Origin: Clavibacter michiganensis
GTDB taxonomy: Bacteria; Actinomycetota; Actinomycetes; Actinomycetales; Microbacteriaceae
DNA length: 64,000 nucleotides
Direction: 5' to 3'
Assembly (NCBI RefSeq): GCF_002151125.1
Contig: NZ_MDJZ01000016.1
Coordinates: 372,001 to 436,000 of the forward strand
The position numbers and the translations under genes are program-made. The notes beneath the pieces were generated by a model, which was not told where the DNA came from, made no database searches, and worked only from the letters and a program-made list of their open reading frames with translations. Positions 8,007 through 16,082 of this stretch are shown piece by piece (the first letter of the stretch is position 1; the number at the start of each line of letters is the position of its first letter).

Positions 8007-8765
8007 GTGGACCCCACATCGATCGCCCCCGTCCGAGCCGTGCTCGACGGGCTGTCCCAGCTCGTCGTCGGCCTCGCCGACCTGATCCACCCGCTCGCCG
8101 GCGCCTCCGCGACCGGCGTGGCCGTCATCCTGCTGACCCTCGGCGTGCGGGCCCTGCTCGTGCCGGTCGGCGTCGCGCAGGTGCGCGCCGAGATCCAGCG
8201 CCGTCGCATCGCCCCCGCGCTCGCCGAGATCCGCCGCCGGCACGCCGGGAAGCCCGAGCGGCTGTCGCGCGCGACGCAGGAGCTCTACGCCCGGGAGGGC
8301 GCATCTCCGCTCGCCGGCTGCCTGCCGACGCTCGCCCAGGCGCCCGTGCTCGCGGCCGTCTACGCGCTGTTCGCGCACGCGCGCATCGGCGGCGAGGCCA
8401 ACGTGCTGCTCGCCGCGCCGTTCGCCGGCATCCCGCTGGGGTCGAACGCGGTGGCGGCGGCCGGGATGGGCGTCGCGTCGCTCGTCGTCGCGGTCGTCGT
8501 GCTCGGGCTGCTCGCCGTGGTGATCGAGGTGCGCCGCCGTGCCGACCTGCGGTTCCAGGGCCCGCCCGCGCCGGCCGATCCGGCGCTCCCCGGGATGGTC
8601 GGCATGATGCGCGTGCTGCCGTTCGTCACGGTCGTCTTCGCCGCGATCGCGCCGCTCGCCGCGGCGCTGTACCTGCTCTCGAGCGCCGCGTGGACGCTCC
8701 TCGAGCGGGCGGTGCTGAGGCGGCTGCTCGGCTGCGGGGCCTCGCGTGGGCCGGCACCCGCGTGA
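8007..8765 (+). CDS. YidC/Oxa1-family membrane insertase paralogue
   Basis: A 252-residue polytopic protein with the YidC/Oxa1 layout. The first TM (GVAVILLTLGVRALLVPVGV) is followed by a cytoplasmic basic hairpin (QVRAEIQRRRIAPALAEIRR, then LYAREGASPLAGCLPTLAQA). Four further hydrophobic segments follow, including ALYALFAH-type and FVTVVFAAIAPLAAALYLL. It is shorter than the main YidC of actinobacteria and lies outside the usual rpmH-rnpA-yidC locus, so it is probably a secondary insertase. The GTG start is supported by AAGGA about 6 nt upstream. Confidence 0.85.
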   Translation: MDPTSIAPVRAVLDGLSQLVVGLADLIHPLAGASATGVAVILLTLGVRALLVPVGVAQVRAEIQRRRIAPALAEIRRRHAGKPERLSRATQELYAREGASPLAGCLPTLAQAPVLAAVYALFAHARIGGEANVLLAAPFAGIPLGSNAVAAAGMGVASLVVAVVVLGLLAVVIEVRRRADLRFQGPPAPADPALPGMVGMMRVLPFVTVVFAAIAPLAAALYLLSSAAWTLLERAVLRRLLGCGASRGPAPA

Positions 8766-8829
8766 TCCGCCGGGCCTGCGCCGCGCACCCGGTCTGCGAG
8801 GATCGAGGCACACCGAGCCGGGAGCCGCC

Positions 8830-9738
8830 ATGACCTCCACCCCCGCGGGCGCCGTCGCCCTGCCGCCCACGCGCGTGACCTACCCGGCGGGATCCGTCGC
8901 CTCCGAGGGCACGGTCCTCCGCGTCGACGACCTGGCCGACGGCACGCGCGCCGTCGTGCTCGACGCGACCGCGTGCCACCCCGTCGACGCGGCCTGGCCC
9001 GACCAGCCCGCCGACCGCGCCGTGCTGCGCGTGCGCGGCGCGGGCATCGAGGTGCTCGACTGCCTGGTCGGCGCGGCGTCGACGGATCCCGCGGGGGACG
9101 CCGCGCTCCACGTCGGCGCCGACGTCCCGGTCAAGAAGGGCGCGGACGGCTGGTCGTTCGTCGCCGTGCACGTCGTGCCCGGCGACGCCGACGTCCGCGC
9201 GGGCGACGCGGTCGAGGTCGCGGTGGATCCCGAGCACCGCCGCGCCCTGAGCGCCGGCCACACGGGCTGCCACCTCGCCTCGCTGGCCCTCGACCGCGCG
9301 CTCGCCTCCGCGTGGACCAAGGACGTGCCGGAGGACGCGCTCGGCGCCCCCGGCTTCGACGCCCTCGCCATCGGCACCTCGCGCATCGGCCCGTGGTCGT
9401 CGGTCGACACGTACCGCCTCGGGAAGTCGCTGCGGAAGAAGGGGTTCGTCCCCGCTGCGCTCCTCGACCGCCTCGACGATGTGCGCGCCGAGGTCGACGC
9501 CACGCTCGCCGGGTGGGTCGCGTCGGGCGCCGCCGCGCGGATCGAGCGCGAGGGCGACCTGCTCACGTCGCGCCGCTCCTGGGTGTGCGAGCTGCCGGAC
9601 GGCACCGCGCGCATCCCCTGCGGCGGCACCCACCTCACGGGTCTCGGCGAGCTCGCGTCGGTCGCGGTGGACCTCGAGGTCGAGGAGGCCGACGGCGCCG
9701 TCGTGGTGCGGATGCGCACGACCTGCACGCCGGCCTGA
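8830..9738 (+). CDS. AlaX-like metal-dependent alanyl-tRNA editing hydrolase
   Basis: A 302-residue stand-alone protein of the Thr/Ala-tRNA synthetase second additional domain type. The two metal-binding elements are visible: HRRALSAGHTGCHLASLA (HxxxH-type, about residues 136-155) and PCGGTHLTGLGEL (CxxxH, about residues 263-275). Such proteins hydrolyse mischarged Ser- or Gly-tRNA(Ala). The N-terminal ~130 residues form the beta-barrel portion found in longer AlaX forms. ATG 8830 follows GGGAG by 5 nt. It is monocistronic. Substrate preference cannot be read from motifs alone. Confidence 0.85.
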   Translation: MTSTPAGAVALPPTRVTYPAGSVASEGTVLRVDDLADGTRAVVLDATACHPVDAAWPDQPADRAVLRVRGAGIEVLDCLVGAASTDPAGDAALHVGADVPVKKGADGWSFVAVHVVPGDADVRAGDAVEVAVDPEHRRALSAGHTGCHLASLALDRALASAWTKDVPEDALGAPGFDALAIGTSRIGPWSSVDTYRLGKSLRKKGFVPAALLDRLDDVRAEVDATLAGWVASGAAARIEREGDLLTSRRSWVCELPDGTARIPCGGTHLTGLGELASVAVDLEVEEADGAVVVRMRTTCTPA

Positions 9739-9862
9739 CGCGCCCGGTCCGGGGACGCCGGTATCCCCGCACCTCCCATGTCGGGTAGCGTTAAGGAGTG
9801 CCGTCCGGCCGACCGGCATCCTCGGTCCGGCGACGGCGCGGCGATGGAAAGTGGTATCGAAC

Positions 9863-10402
9863 GTGGCAGCATCCCCCGCGACGAAGTGCTCGGTCTGCGG
9901 AAAGGCGAACCCCGTCGGCATGGCCACGGGCAACATCCTCGACCACGGTCGCAATCACGAGCGGTGCCCGGGATCCGGGAAGCCGCCGGCCGTGTCGACC
10001 AAGCCCGCCTCGGCGGCCGCCAAGTCGGGCACCGCCCCGTCGCGGAAGCCCGCGAGCGACGCCGCGAAGCGCGAGCCCAGCCGCAAGACCACCCCGGCCA
10101 AGGCCGCCGGCCCCACCCGCGGCGTCACCGTGCGCCGCGTCGAGGTCGACACCGAGCGCCTGCGCCTCCGCGAGGAGAAGCTCGAGCGGATCCGCGTCCA
10201 GCGCGAGGAGGCGGCCCGCCGTCGTCTCGGCGACTACATCGTGCCGCTCGACGCCGACGGCCAGGAGGCCCCGGAGGCCGACATCACGCTGGAGACCATG
10301 GACGACGAGGCGCAGGCCACGGTCGAGCCGGGAGCATCCACCGAGGCCGACGTCGCGCCCGCCGAGGACGCGAGCGTCGACGCCGAGAGCGGCCGCCCCT
10401 GA
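9863..10402 (+). CDS. zinc-ribbon-like hypothetical protein with basic linker
   Basis: A 179-residue protein whose first 35 residues carry a probable metal site (CSVCGKANPVGMATG, then HGRNHERCPGSG: Cys-Cys-His-His-Cys). A Lys/Ala/Ser/Pro-rich disordered linker follows. Next is a coiled-coil-prone basic helix (LRLREEKLERIRVQREEAAR), and the tail is acidic. The combination suggests a nucleic-acid or ribosome-associated protein, but I know no named family. Of the GTG candidates, 9863 places the zinc motif at the very N-terminus; 9851 would add four residues. The aldo/keto reductase follows on the same strand from its own promoter. Confidence 0.65.
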   Translation: MAASPATKCSVCGKANPVGMATGNILDHGRNHERCPGSGKPPAVSTKPASAAAKSGTAPSRKPASDAAKREPSRKTTPAKAAGPTRGVTVRRVEVDTERLRLREEKLERIRVQREEAARRRLGDYIVPLDADGQEAPEADITLETMDDEAQATVEPGASTEADVAPAEDASVDAESGRP

Positions 10403-10413
10403 CGCCCAGCGCG

Positions 10414-10419
10414 TAGCGT
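10414..10419 (+). promoter_or_regulatory. -10 box of leaderless aldo/keto reductase gene
   Basis: TAGCGT ends 7 nt before ATG 10427, with no Shine-Dalgarno in between. An upstream GTG at 10418 overlaps the box and is therefore unlikely to be the start. Confidence 0.45.
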
Positions 10420-10426
10420 GGCGCTC

Positions 10427-11461
10427 ATGACAGAGCAGTCCACGGACCAGCCCACCACCCACCTCGGACGCACCGGCGTGGAGGTCTCGCGCCTCTGCCT
10501 CGGCACCATGATGTTCGGCGCCTGGGGCGAGACCGACCACGAGAAGTCGATCCGGGTGATCCACCGCGCCATCGACGCGGGGATCACCTTCATCGACACC
10601 GCCGACATCTACGCGTACGGCGAGTCGGAGGAGATCGTCGGCAAGGCGATCGCGCAGTCCGGCCGCCGTGACGACCTCGTCCTCGCGACCAAGTTCTTCA
10701 ACGGCATGAAGCCCGAGGCCAACTTCCGCGGCGGATCGCGACGCTGGATCATGCGCGCCGTCGAGGACTCGCTGCGCCGCCTCGGCACCGACTACATCGA
10801 CCTGTACCAGATGCACCGGCCGGACGAGCACACGGACATCGAGGAGACCCTCGGCGCGCTGACCGACCTGGTCACGCAGGGCAAGGTGCGCTACATCGGG
10901 TCGTCGACGTTCCAGCCGAGCCAGGTGGTCGAGGCGCAGTGGGCCGCCCGCGAGCGCGGCACCGCCCGCTTCGTCACCGAGCAGCCGCCGTACTCGCTGC
11001 TCACCCGCGGCGTCGAAGCGGACCTCCTGCCCACCACCCAGCGGCACGGCATGGGCACGCTCGTCTGGAGCCCGCTCGCCGGCGGCTGGCTCTCGGGCAA
11101 GTACCGCAAGGGCCAGGACATCCCGAAGACGCACCGCAACGACCGCGACCCGTCGCGCTACGACCCGTCCGACCCGAAGTTCGAGGCCGCCGACCAGCTG
11201 GGCGCCCTCGCCGACGAGCTCGGCGTGCCGCTCGTGCACCTCGCGCTCGCGTTCGTGCTGCGGCACCCGGCGGTCTCCAGCGCGATCATCGGCCCGCGCA
11301 CCATGGAGCAGCTCGAGTCGCAGCTCGACGCCGCGACCCTGGAGCTCGACGCCGCGACGCTCGACCGCATCGACGAGATCGTGCCGCCCGGCCTCAACGT
11401 GAACCCGGCCGACACGGGCTTCTCGAACTACTGGCTGGATCCCGCCCGCCGTCGGCGCTGA
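10427..11461 (+). CDS. aldo/keto reductase
   Basis: A 344-residue (alpha/beta)8 NADPH-dependent reductase. The catalytic tetrad is present: Asp in FIDTADIYAYG, Tyr four to five residues later, Lys in LVLATKFF, and His in LYQMHRPDEH. The NADP-binding C-terminal strands read SPLAGGWLSGKY and SSAIIGPRTMEQL. It belongs to the group related to YajO, YghZ and Kv-beta. It should reduce aldehydes in the cytoplasm, but the physiological substrate is not readable. It is transcribed alone, and a strong hairpin terminator follows its stop. Confidence 0.92.
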   Translation: MTEQSTDQPTTHLGRTGVEVSRLCLGTMMFGAWGETDHEKSIRVIHRAIDAGITFIDTADIYAYGESEEIVGKAIAQSGRRDDLVLATKFFNGMKPEANFRGGSRRWIMRAVEDSLRRLGTDYIDLYQMHRPDEHTDIEETLGALTDLVTQGKVRYIGSSTFQPSQVVEAQWAARERGTARFVTEQPPYSLLTRGVEADLLPTTQRHGMGTLVWSPLAGGWLSGKYRKGQDIPKTHRNDRDPSRYDPSDPKFEAADQLGALADELGVPLVHLALAFVLRHPAVSSAIIGPRTMEQLESQLDAATLELDAATLDRIDEIVPPGLNVNPADTGFSNYWLDPARRRR

Positions 11462-11473
11462 CCCGCGCGCCGC

Positions 11474-11513
11474 CGGGAGCCGATCCCCTCCATCCGCGGA
11501 GGGCCGGCTCCCG
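11474..11513 (+). terminator. terminator of aldo/keto reductase gene
   Basis: An interrupted hairpin: outer stem CGGGAGCC (11474-11481) with GGCTCCCG (11506-11513), and inner stem CCCTCC (11486-11491) with GGAGGG (11498-11503). The loop is 6 nt. There is no T-tract, as is common in high-GC actinobacteria. Confidence 0.75.
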
Positions 11514-11535
11514 GTCGGCGCCGATCCGGTCCCCG

Positions 11536-11541
11536 TAGGGT
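11536..11541 (+). promoter_or_regulatory. -10 box of leaderless plsC-like gene
   Basis: TAGGGT ends 6 nt before ATG 11548, and the intervening CGGGGC is not a spaced ribosome-binding site. A leaderless transcript is likely. Confidence 0.45.
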
Positions 11542-11547
11542 CGGGGC

Positions 11548-12321
11548 ATGAACCGCCGCACCCGCGAGCCCGTGTACGGCACCGCCGTCACCCTGGGGCG
11601 CGCGCTCTTCGGATCCCTCCGCCTCCGCCTGGTCGCCGACGGACGGGACCGGATCCCCGACACCGGCGGCGCCGTCATCGCCATGACCCACTTCGGCTAC
11701 CTCGAGTTCGCGCTGGTCGAGTGGGCGACGTGGCTGCACAACCGCAGGCGGATCCGCTTCATGGCGAAGAGGAGCGTGTTCCACAAGCCCGGCGTCGGCT
11801 GGGTGATGCGCCGCATGCGCCACATCAGCGTCGACATGACGGCGGGCGCCTCGGCCTACGCCGACGCCGTCGCCGCCCTGCGCGCCGGCGAGCTCATCGG
11901 CGTCTTCCCGGAGGCGGGCGTGAGCGCGTCGTTCCGCGTGCGCGAGCTGAAGACCGGCGCCGCGCGGCTCGCCGCCGAGGCCGGGGTGCCGATCGTGCCC
12001 GTCGCCGTGTGGGGCGGCCACCGGCTCCTGACGAAGAACCGCCGCATCCGCATGCGCGACCGCATCGGCGTGCCGGTGCACGTGCGCGTGGGGGAGCGGA
12101 TCCCCGTGGCGCGGGATGCGGATCCGCGCGAGGTCACCGACGCCCTGCGCCTCGAGCTGCAGGAGCTGGTCGACGAGCTGCAGTCCACGTACCCGGTGGA
12201 CGGCCGCGGCGCGTGGTGGCAGCCGCGGCACCGGGGCGGCACGGCGCCGACGCCCGAGGAGGCCGCGGCGGCCGACGCGGAGCGCGACGAGCGGCGGAGG
12301 CGGCGCGCCGAAGGACGGTGA
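11548..12321 (+). CDS. PlsC-type 1-acyl-sn-glycerol-3-phosphate acyltransferase
   Basis: A 257-residue acyltransferase. The catalytic His motif is THFGYLEF (about residues 47-54, an HX4E variant of HX4D), and the substrate-binding motif is GVFPEAGVSAS (variant of EGxxS). Further elements are ARLAAEAGVPIVPVAVWGG and a basic C-terminal tail. It probably acylates lysophosphatidic acid or a related lysolipid at the inner face of the membrane. The HX4E change at the position normally held by Asp is worth noting, but Glu can serve the same role. The gene is monocistronic and ends near a strong bidirectional hairpin. Confidence 0.85.
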   Translation: MNRRTREPVYGTAVTLGRALFGSLRLRLVADGRDRIPDTGGAVIAMTHFGYLEFALVEWATWLHNRRRIRFMAKRSVFHKPGVGWVMRRMRHISVDMTAGASAYADAVAALRAGELIGVFPEAGVSASFRVRELKTGAARLAAEAGVPIVPVAVWGGHRLLTKNRRIRMRDRIGVPVHVRVGERIPVARDADPREVTDALRLELQELVDELQSTYPVDGRGAWWQPRHRGGTAPTPEEAAAADAERDERRRRRAEGR

Positions 12322-12346
12322 CCGGCGGACGGCCGGGGAGATGAGA

Positions 12347-12375
12347 CCGGCCCGGGCCTTCGAGGCCCGGGCCGG
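12347..12375. terminator. strong bidirectional hairpin terminator
   Basis: A perfect 12-bp inverted repeat, CCGGCCCGGGCC / GGCCCGGGCCGG, with a 5-nt TTCGA loop. It lies 25 nt after the plsC-like stop and, on the other strand, about 20 nt after the stop of a candidate 25-residue ORF, so it may end transcription from both sides. Confidence 0.8.
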
Positions 12376-12395
12376 ACTGCGCACGTGAACGTCTG

Positions 12396-12473
12396 TTACC
12401 CGCAGACGAACCGGCTGGTGCGGTACCGCTCACCCGAAGAGCCGTACCGGATGCTTACACGGTAGCCGCGCAC
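12396..12473 (-). CDS. candidate 25-residue basic small protein
   Basis: A GTG at 12473 lies 8 nt after GGGGGA and opens a 25-codon frame encoding an Arg/Tyr/Ser-rich peptide that ends in FVCG. Its TAA (12396-12398) lies in the loop of a small inverted repeat, CGTCTG / CAGACG (12390-12408), and the strong 12347-12375 hairpin follows. A stop preceded by a coherent frame and then a terminator makes a real gene plausible, but it is below the size where composition helps. It could instead be the 3' region of the panD transcript, 106 bp upstream on the same strand. Confidence 0.3.
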   Translation of the reverse strand: MRGYRVSIRYGSSGERYRTSRFVCG

Positions 12474-12579
12474 GCTGACGATCCCCCGACCTGCGCGGGA
12501 ATGTACCCCGGACTGGGGGGAAGCGCCTGTGTCCGTCGTTTGGGGGACCCGCTACAGTTCCGGATCCTTGGAGGGCGGG

Positions 12580-12996
12580 TCAGACCGGCTCGGCCCGGGG
12601 GGAGCGCTCGAGGCCGGGGGCGGGCGGGGCGGTGGGATCGGCGTCCACCGCGTGGATGCGGTTCCCGGCGTCCACGTGCACGACGCGCGGCTCGAGCGCG
12701 CGGGCCTCCTCGGTGGTCATCTGGCCGTACGCGATGAGGATCACCACGTCGCCGACGTCCACGAGGTGCGCGGCCGCCCCGTTGATCCCGAGCACGCCGC
12801 TGCCGCGCTCGCCCGCGATCGTGTAGGTGTCGAGCCGCTGGCCGTTGGTCACGTCGACGATGCTGACGCGCTCGCCCACGAGGATGTCCGCCGCGTCGAG
12901 CAGGTCGCGGTCGACCGTGACCGAGCCGACGTAGTGCAGGTCGGCGTGCGTCACCGTGGCGCGGTGGATCTTCGCGGTCATCATGGTGCGCAGCAT
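12580..12996 (-). CDS. panD: aspartate 1-decarboxylase (pyruvoyl type)
   Basis: A 138-residue proenzyme. The self-cleavage site Gly-Ser lies in [10 protein letters not shown] at about residues 22-31; the Ser becomes the pyruvoyl cofactor of the alpha chain. Other conserved parts are [11 protein letters not shown] at the N-terminus, [20 protein letters not shown], and [20 protein letters not shown]. The enzyme makes beta-alanine for pantothenate and CoA. ATG 12996 follows a GAGGA ribosome-binding site. The C-terminal ~20 residues after [13 protein letters not shown] are Pro-rich and extra. The gene stands apart from panB/panC. Confidence 0.95.
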   Translation of the reverse strand: MLRTMMTAKIHRATVTHADLHYVGSVTVDRDLLDAADILVGERVSIVDVTNGQRLDTYTIAGERGSGVLGINGAAAHLVDVGDVVILIAYGQMTTEEARALEPRVVHVDAGNRIHAVDADPTAPPAPGLERSPRAEPV

Positions 12997-13273
12997 GCGT
13001 GGTCCTCTGCTCTGGCGGCGTCCGTGCAGGCCGGGGCGGAGCACGGTGATCGCTCGGGCGATCAGGGAGGGGAACGCGCGCGAGCGGTCGGATGTTCCGG
13101 CGGGCGCCGGATCCGCGGCCGCGCGAGGCCCTCGGCGAGTGTACGAGACGCGCTCCCGCCCCACCGCACGCGCGTGCTGGCAGGCGTCCCGGGTCGGCGC
13201 GGCCTAGGCGCGCCGCCGCGCACGGGCCACTCTGGGGGAGGGGATCCGACCCGAGCACACCACGGAGGCACCA

Positions 13274-14362
13274 GTGGCACGACGAGACACGGCCGGCACC
13301 ATCCAGGATCGGCCCGACGAGGAGGACGCGCGCAAGCCCGACTCCCCGACGGAGATCGAGAAGCCGTCCTGGAAGTACGTGCTCCGCAAGACCATGCGCG
13401 AGTTCGGCTCCGACCAGTGCACCGACATCGCGGCGTCGCTCACCTACTACGCGGTGCTGTCGCTGTTCCCGGCGCTCATCGCGATCATCTCCCTGCTCGG
13501 CGTGTTCGGGCAGGGCGGGTCGACCGTGGACGCCGTGATGGACGTCGTCCGGCCCATCGCGCCGGACGCGGTCGAGCTGCTGGGGCCGGTGATCCAGGGC
13601 TTCGTCGAATCGCCCGCGGCCGGCTTCGCCCTCGTCTCCGGCGTCGTCCTCTCGATCTGGTCCGCGTCCGGCTACGTCGGCGCCTTCAGCCGCGCGATGA
13701 ACCGCATCTACGAGATCCCCGAGGGCCGCCCGTTCCTCAAGCTCAAGCCCATGCAGCTCGCCGTCACGGTCATCGGCATCGTGATCCTGCTGATCTGCGC
13801 GCTCATCATCGCGATCTCCGGACCCGTCACCGACGCCATCGGCAGCGCGCTCGGCCTCGGCCCGACCGTGCAGATCGTCTGGTCCATCGCGAAGTGGCCG
13901 GTGCTCGCCTTCGCGATCGTCCTGCTCATCGCGATCCTCTACTACGCGACCCCGAACGCGAAGCAGCCGAAGTTCCGCTGGATGAGCATGGGCGCCGCGA
14001 TCGCGCTCCTCGTGCTGGTCGTCGCGAGCGTCGCCTTCGCCTTCTACGTGACCAACTTCTCCAGCTACGCGAAGAACTACGGCGCGCTCGCCGGTGTCGT
14101 GGTGTTCCTGCTCTGGCTCTGGATCGCGAACCTCGCGCTCCTGTTCGGCGCCGAGTTCGACGCGGAGCTCGAGCGCGGCCGCCAGCTGCAGGCGGGGATC
14201 GCCGCGGAGGAGACGCTCCAGCTGCCGCCGCGCGACACGAAGGTGAGCGACAAGAAGGCCGCGGCGGAGCGCGAGGACGTGAAGCGCGGCCGCGGGATCC
14301 GCGAGCGCCATGACCGCGCGGAGCGCCTCGGCGGCGGGGGCGACCAGGGCGACGGCGCCTGA
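13274..14362 (+). CDS. YihY/BrkB-family inner membrane protein
   Basis: A 362-residue polytopic protein with the YihY core: QCTDIAASLTYYAVLSLFPA, the GYVGAFSRAMNRIYE motif, then LIAILYYATPN and GVVVFLLWLWIANLALLFGAEF. There are about six membrane segments between residues 55 and 290, with charged cytoplasmic ends. The family is widely distributed and often annotated as ribonuclease BN, which is a historic error. Its role is unsettled (possible transporter or envelope factor). The GTG start follows GGAGG by 6 nt. A hairpin separates it from the convergent photolyase gene. Confidence 0.88.
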   Translation: MARRDTAGTIQDRPDEEDARKPDSPTEIEKPSWKYVLRKTMREFGSDQCTDIAASLTYYAVLSLFPALIAIISLLGVFGQGGSTVDAVMDVVRPIAPDAVELLGPVIQGFVESPAAGFALVSGVVLSIWSASGYVGAFSRAMNRIYEIPEGRPFLKLKPMQLAVTVIGIVILLICALIIAISGPVTDAIGSALGLGPTVQIVWSIAKWPVLAFAIVLLIAILYYATPNAKQPKFRWMSMGAAIALLVLVVASVAFAFYVTNFSSYAKNYGALAGVVVFLLWLWIANLALLFGAEFDAELERGRQLQAGIAAEETLQLPPRDTKVSDKKAAAEREDVKRGRGIRERHDRAERLGGGGDQGDGA

Positions 14363-14374
14363 TCCGACCGGCTC

Positions 14375-14404
14375 GGGGCCCGCGCGGATCACGCGCAGGG
14401 CCCC
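14375..14404. terminator. bidirectional terminator between yihY-like and phr
   Basis: GGGGCCC-GCGCG-(GATCA)-CGCGC-A-GGGCCCC forms a 12-bp stem with one bulged A. It lies in the 48-bp gap between two convergent genes, so it likely serves both. Confidence 0.75.
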
Positions 14405-14410
14405 CCGGGG

Positions 14411-15937
14411 TCAGCGGTCCTTGACCACGTCGTACGCCGCGAGCGCCCGCTGCCGCGACTCCTTGAGATCGACGATCGGCGCCGGATACGCCGCCAGCCC
14501 GCCGTCGGCCGCGTCGTCGGCGTCGTCCTCGGCGCTCGCGACCAGGTCGCCCATCGACTTCCACGGCTCATGCACGACGTCGCGCGGCGCATGCGCGAGC
14601 TCGGGCACGTAGGAGCGGATGTACTCGCCCGACGGGTCGAACTTCTGCCCCTGCAGCACGGGGTTGAAGACGCGGAAGTAGGGGGCGGCGTCGGCGCCGG
14701 ATCCCGCGACCCACTGCCAGCTCGCCGCGTTGTTCGCCGCGTCCGCGTCGACCAGCGTGTCCCAGAACCACTGCTCGCCGTGGCGCCAGTCGATCAGCAG
14801 GTTCTTGATGAGGAACGACGCGACGACCATCCGCACCCGGTTGTGCAGGTGCCCGTCCTTCCACAGCGCGCGCATGCCGGCGTCCACGAGCGGCACGCCG
14901 GTCTCGCCACGCTGCCAGGCGCCGAGCGTCTCGTCGCGCGGCTCCTCCCACGGGAACCCGTCGAAGCGGGGCGTGAAGTTCCGGGTCGCGAGGTCGGGGT
15001 GGTGGTACAGCAGGTGGTAGCTGAACTCGCGCCAGCCCAGCTCGGAGAGGAACTTGGTGGCGTTGACCTCGTCGCCGCCCACCTTCTTCCCGCGCGTGCG
15101 CTGGATCCGGTGCCACACCTGGAAGGGGCTCACCTCGCCCCAGCGCAGGTACGCCGACAGCCGCGAGGTCGTCATCGCCGCGGGCTCGTCGCGCTGGGCC
15201 GCGTAGTCCTCGAGCTCGTGGTGGACGAAGTCCTCGAGGCGCTGCAGGCCGGCCGCCTCGCCGGGATCGCACGCCTCGCGGAGACCGGCTGCCCAGTCCG
15301 GCGTCGTGGGCAGGAGCCCCCAGCCGTCGAGGTCGTCGGAGCGCGGCGGCTTCCGCGGCGCGTCGAGCTCGCGCGGCGCGGGCAGCGGCCTCCGCGGCTC
15401 CTCCCGCTCCTGCGCGGTCTTCCAGAACGGCGTGTAGACGCGGAACGGCTCGCCCTGCTTGTTCGCCACCGTCCACGGCTCGACGAGCAGCGACCCCTGG
15501 AAGCTGCGGACGTCGAGGCCGCGGTCGCCGAGGTCCTTCTTGATCGCCGTGTCGACGGCGATCTCCGCGCCGCCGTAGCGTCGGTTCCAGAGCACGGCGC
15601 CCGCGCCGACCTCCTGCACCAGGTCGTCGATCACGTCCGCGGCCTTCCCGCGGCGCAGCACCAGCGGCGAGCCGAGATCCCGGAGCGACTCGCCGAGCCG
15701 CGAGAGGCTCATGTGCAGCCACCAGCGGGCGGCGCCGCCGAGCGGGCGGATCCCCTCGCTCTCCTCGTCGAGCACGTACAGCACCGCGATCGGCTCGCCC
15801 CGCTCGACGGCCGCGTGCAGGGCCGGGTTGTCGGCCACGCGGAGGTCGTCACGGAGCCACACGATGGTCGGGCCGTGCGCCTCGGCGGCACCCTCCCGGT
15901 CGGCGGATCCGCGGTCGGGGGCGTCGTCGTCGCTCAT
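14411..15937 (-). CDS. phr: deoxyribodipyrimidine photolyase
   Basis: A 508-residue member of the cryptochrome/photolyase family. The N-terminal domain (about 24-150) has the Rossmann-like antenna fold beginning TIVWLRDDLRVADNPAL. The C-terminal FAD domain carries WKDGHLHNRVRMVVASFLIK and DADAANNAASWQWVAGSG, the FAD- and lesion-binding signatures. It repairs cyclobutane pyrimidine dimers with blue light. ATG 15937 lies 6 nt after a TAGGCT box on the minus strand, so the transcript is probably leaderless. The N-terminal 23 residues are charged and probably disordered. A CPD rather than 6-4 activity is inferred from motif class. Confidence 0.95.
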   Translation of the reverse strand: MSDDDAPDRGSADREGAAEAHGPTIVWLRDDLRVADNPALHAAVERGEPIAVLYVLDEESEGIRPLGGAARWWLHMSLSRLGESLRDLGSPLVLRRGKAADVIDDLVQEVGAGAVLWNRRYGGAEIAVDTAIKKDLGDRGLDVRSFQGSLLVEPWTVANKQGEPFRVYTPFWKTAQEREEPRRPLPAPRELDAPRKPPRSDDLDGWGLLPTTPDWAAGLREACDPGEAAGLQRLEDFVHHELEDYAAQRDEPAAMTTSRLSAYLRWGEVSPFQVWHRIQRTRGKKVGGDEVNATKFLSELGWREFSYHLLYHHPDLATRNFTPRFDGFPWEEPRDETLGAWQRGETGVPLVDAGMRALWKDGHLHNRVRMVVASFLIKNLLIDWRHGEQWFWDTLVDADAANNAASWQWVAGSGADAAPYFRVFNPVLQGQKFDPSGEYIRSYVPELAHAPRDVVHEPWKSMGDLVASAEDDADDAADGGLAAYPAPIVDLKESRQRALAAYDVVKDR

Positions 15938-15943
15938 GCATCG

Positions 15944-15949
15944 AGCCTA
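15944..15949 (-). promoter_or_regulatory. -10 box of leaderless phr
   Basis: On the minus strand TAGGCT ends 6 nt before the ATG at 15937 with no Shine-Dalgarno, which fits a leaderless photolyase mRNA. Confidence 0.45.
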
Positions 15950-16009
15950 GGACGGCGCCTCGCGGGCGACCGGGCCGTGGTCGCTGCGCGCACGGAGCCG
16001 GGCGGCACG

Positions 16010-16015
16010 TAATAT
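16010..16015 (+). promoter_or_regulatory. -10 box upstream of glycosyltransferase gene
   Basis: TAATAT is a near-consensus -10 in otherwise GC-rich DNA. It would start transcription about 60 nt before ATG 16083. No strong -35 is visible. Confidence 0.45.
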
Positions 16016-16082
16016 CGCACATGGCAGTGCGCGTCCGTCCGGGTCCGACCGCCGTTCGTGACCCGCCGTCGTCGAGAGGCCC

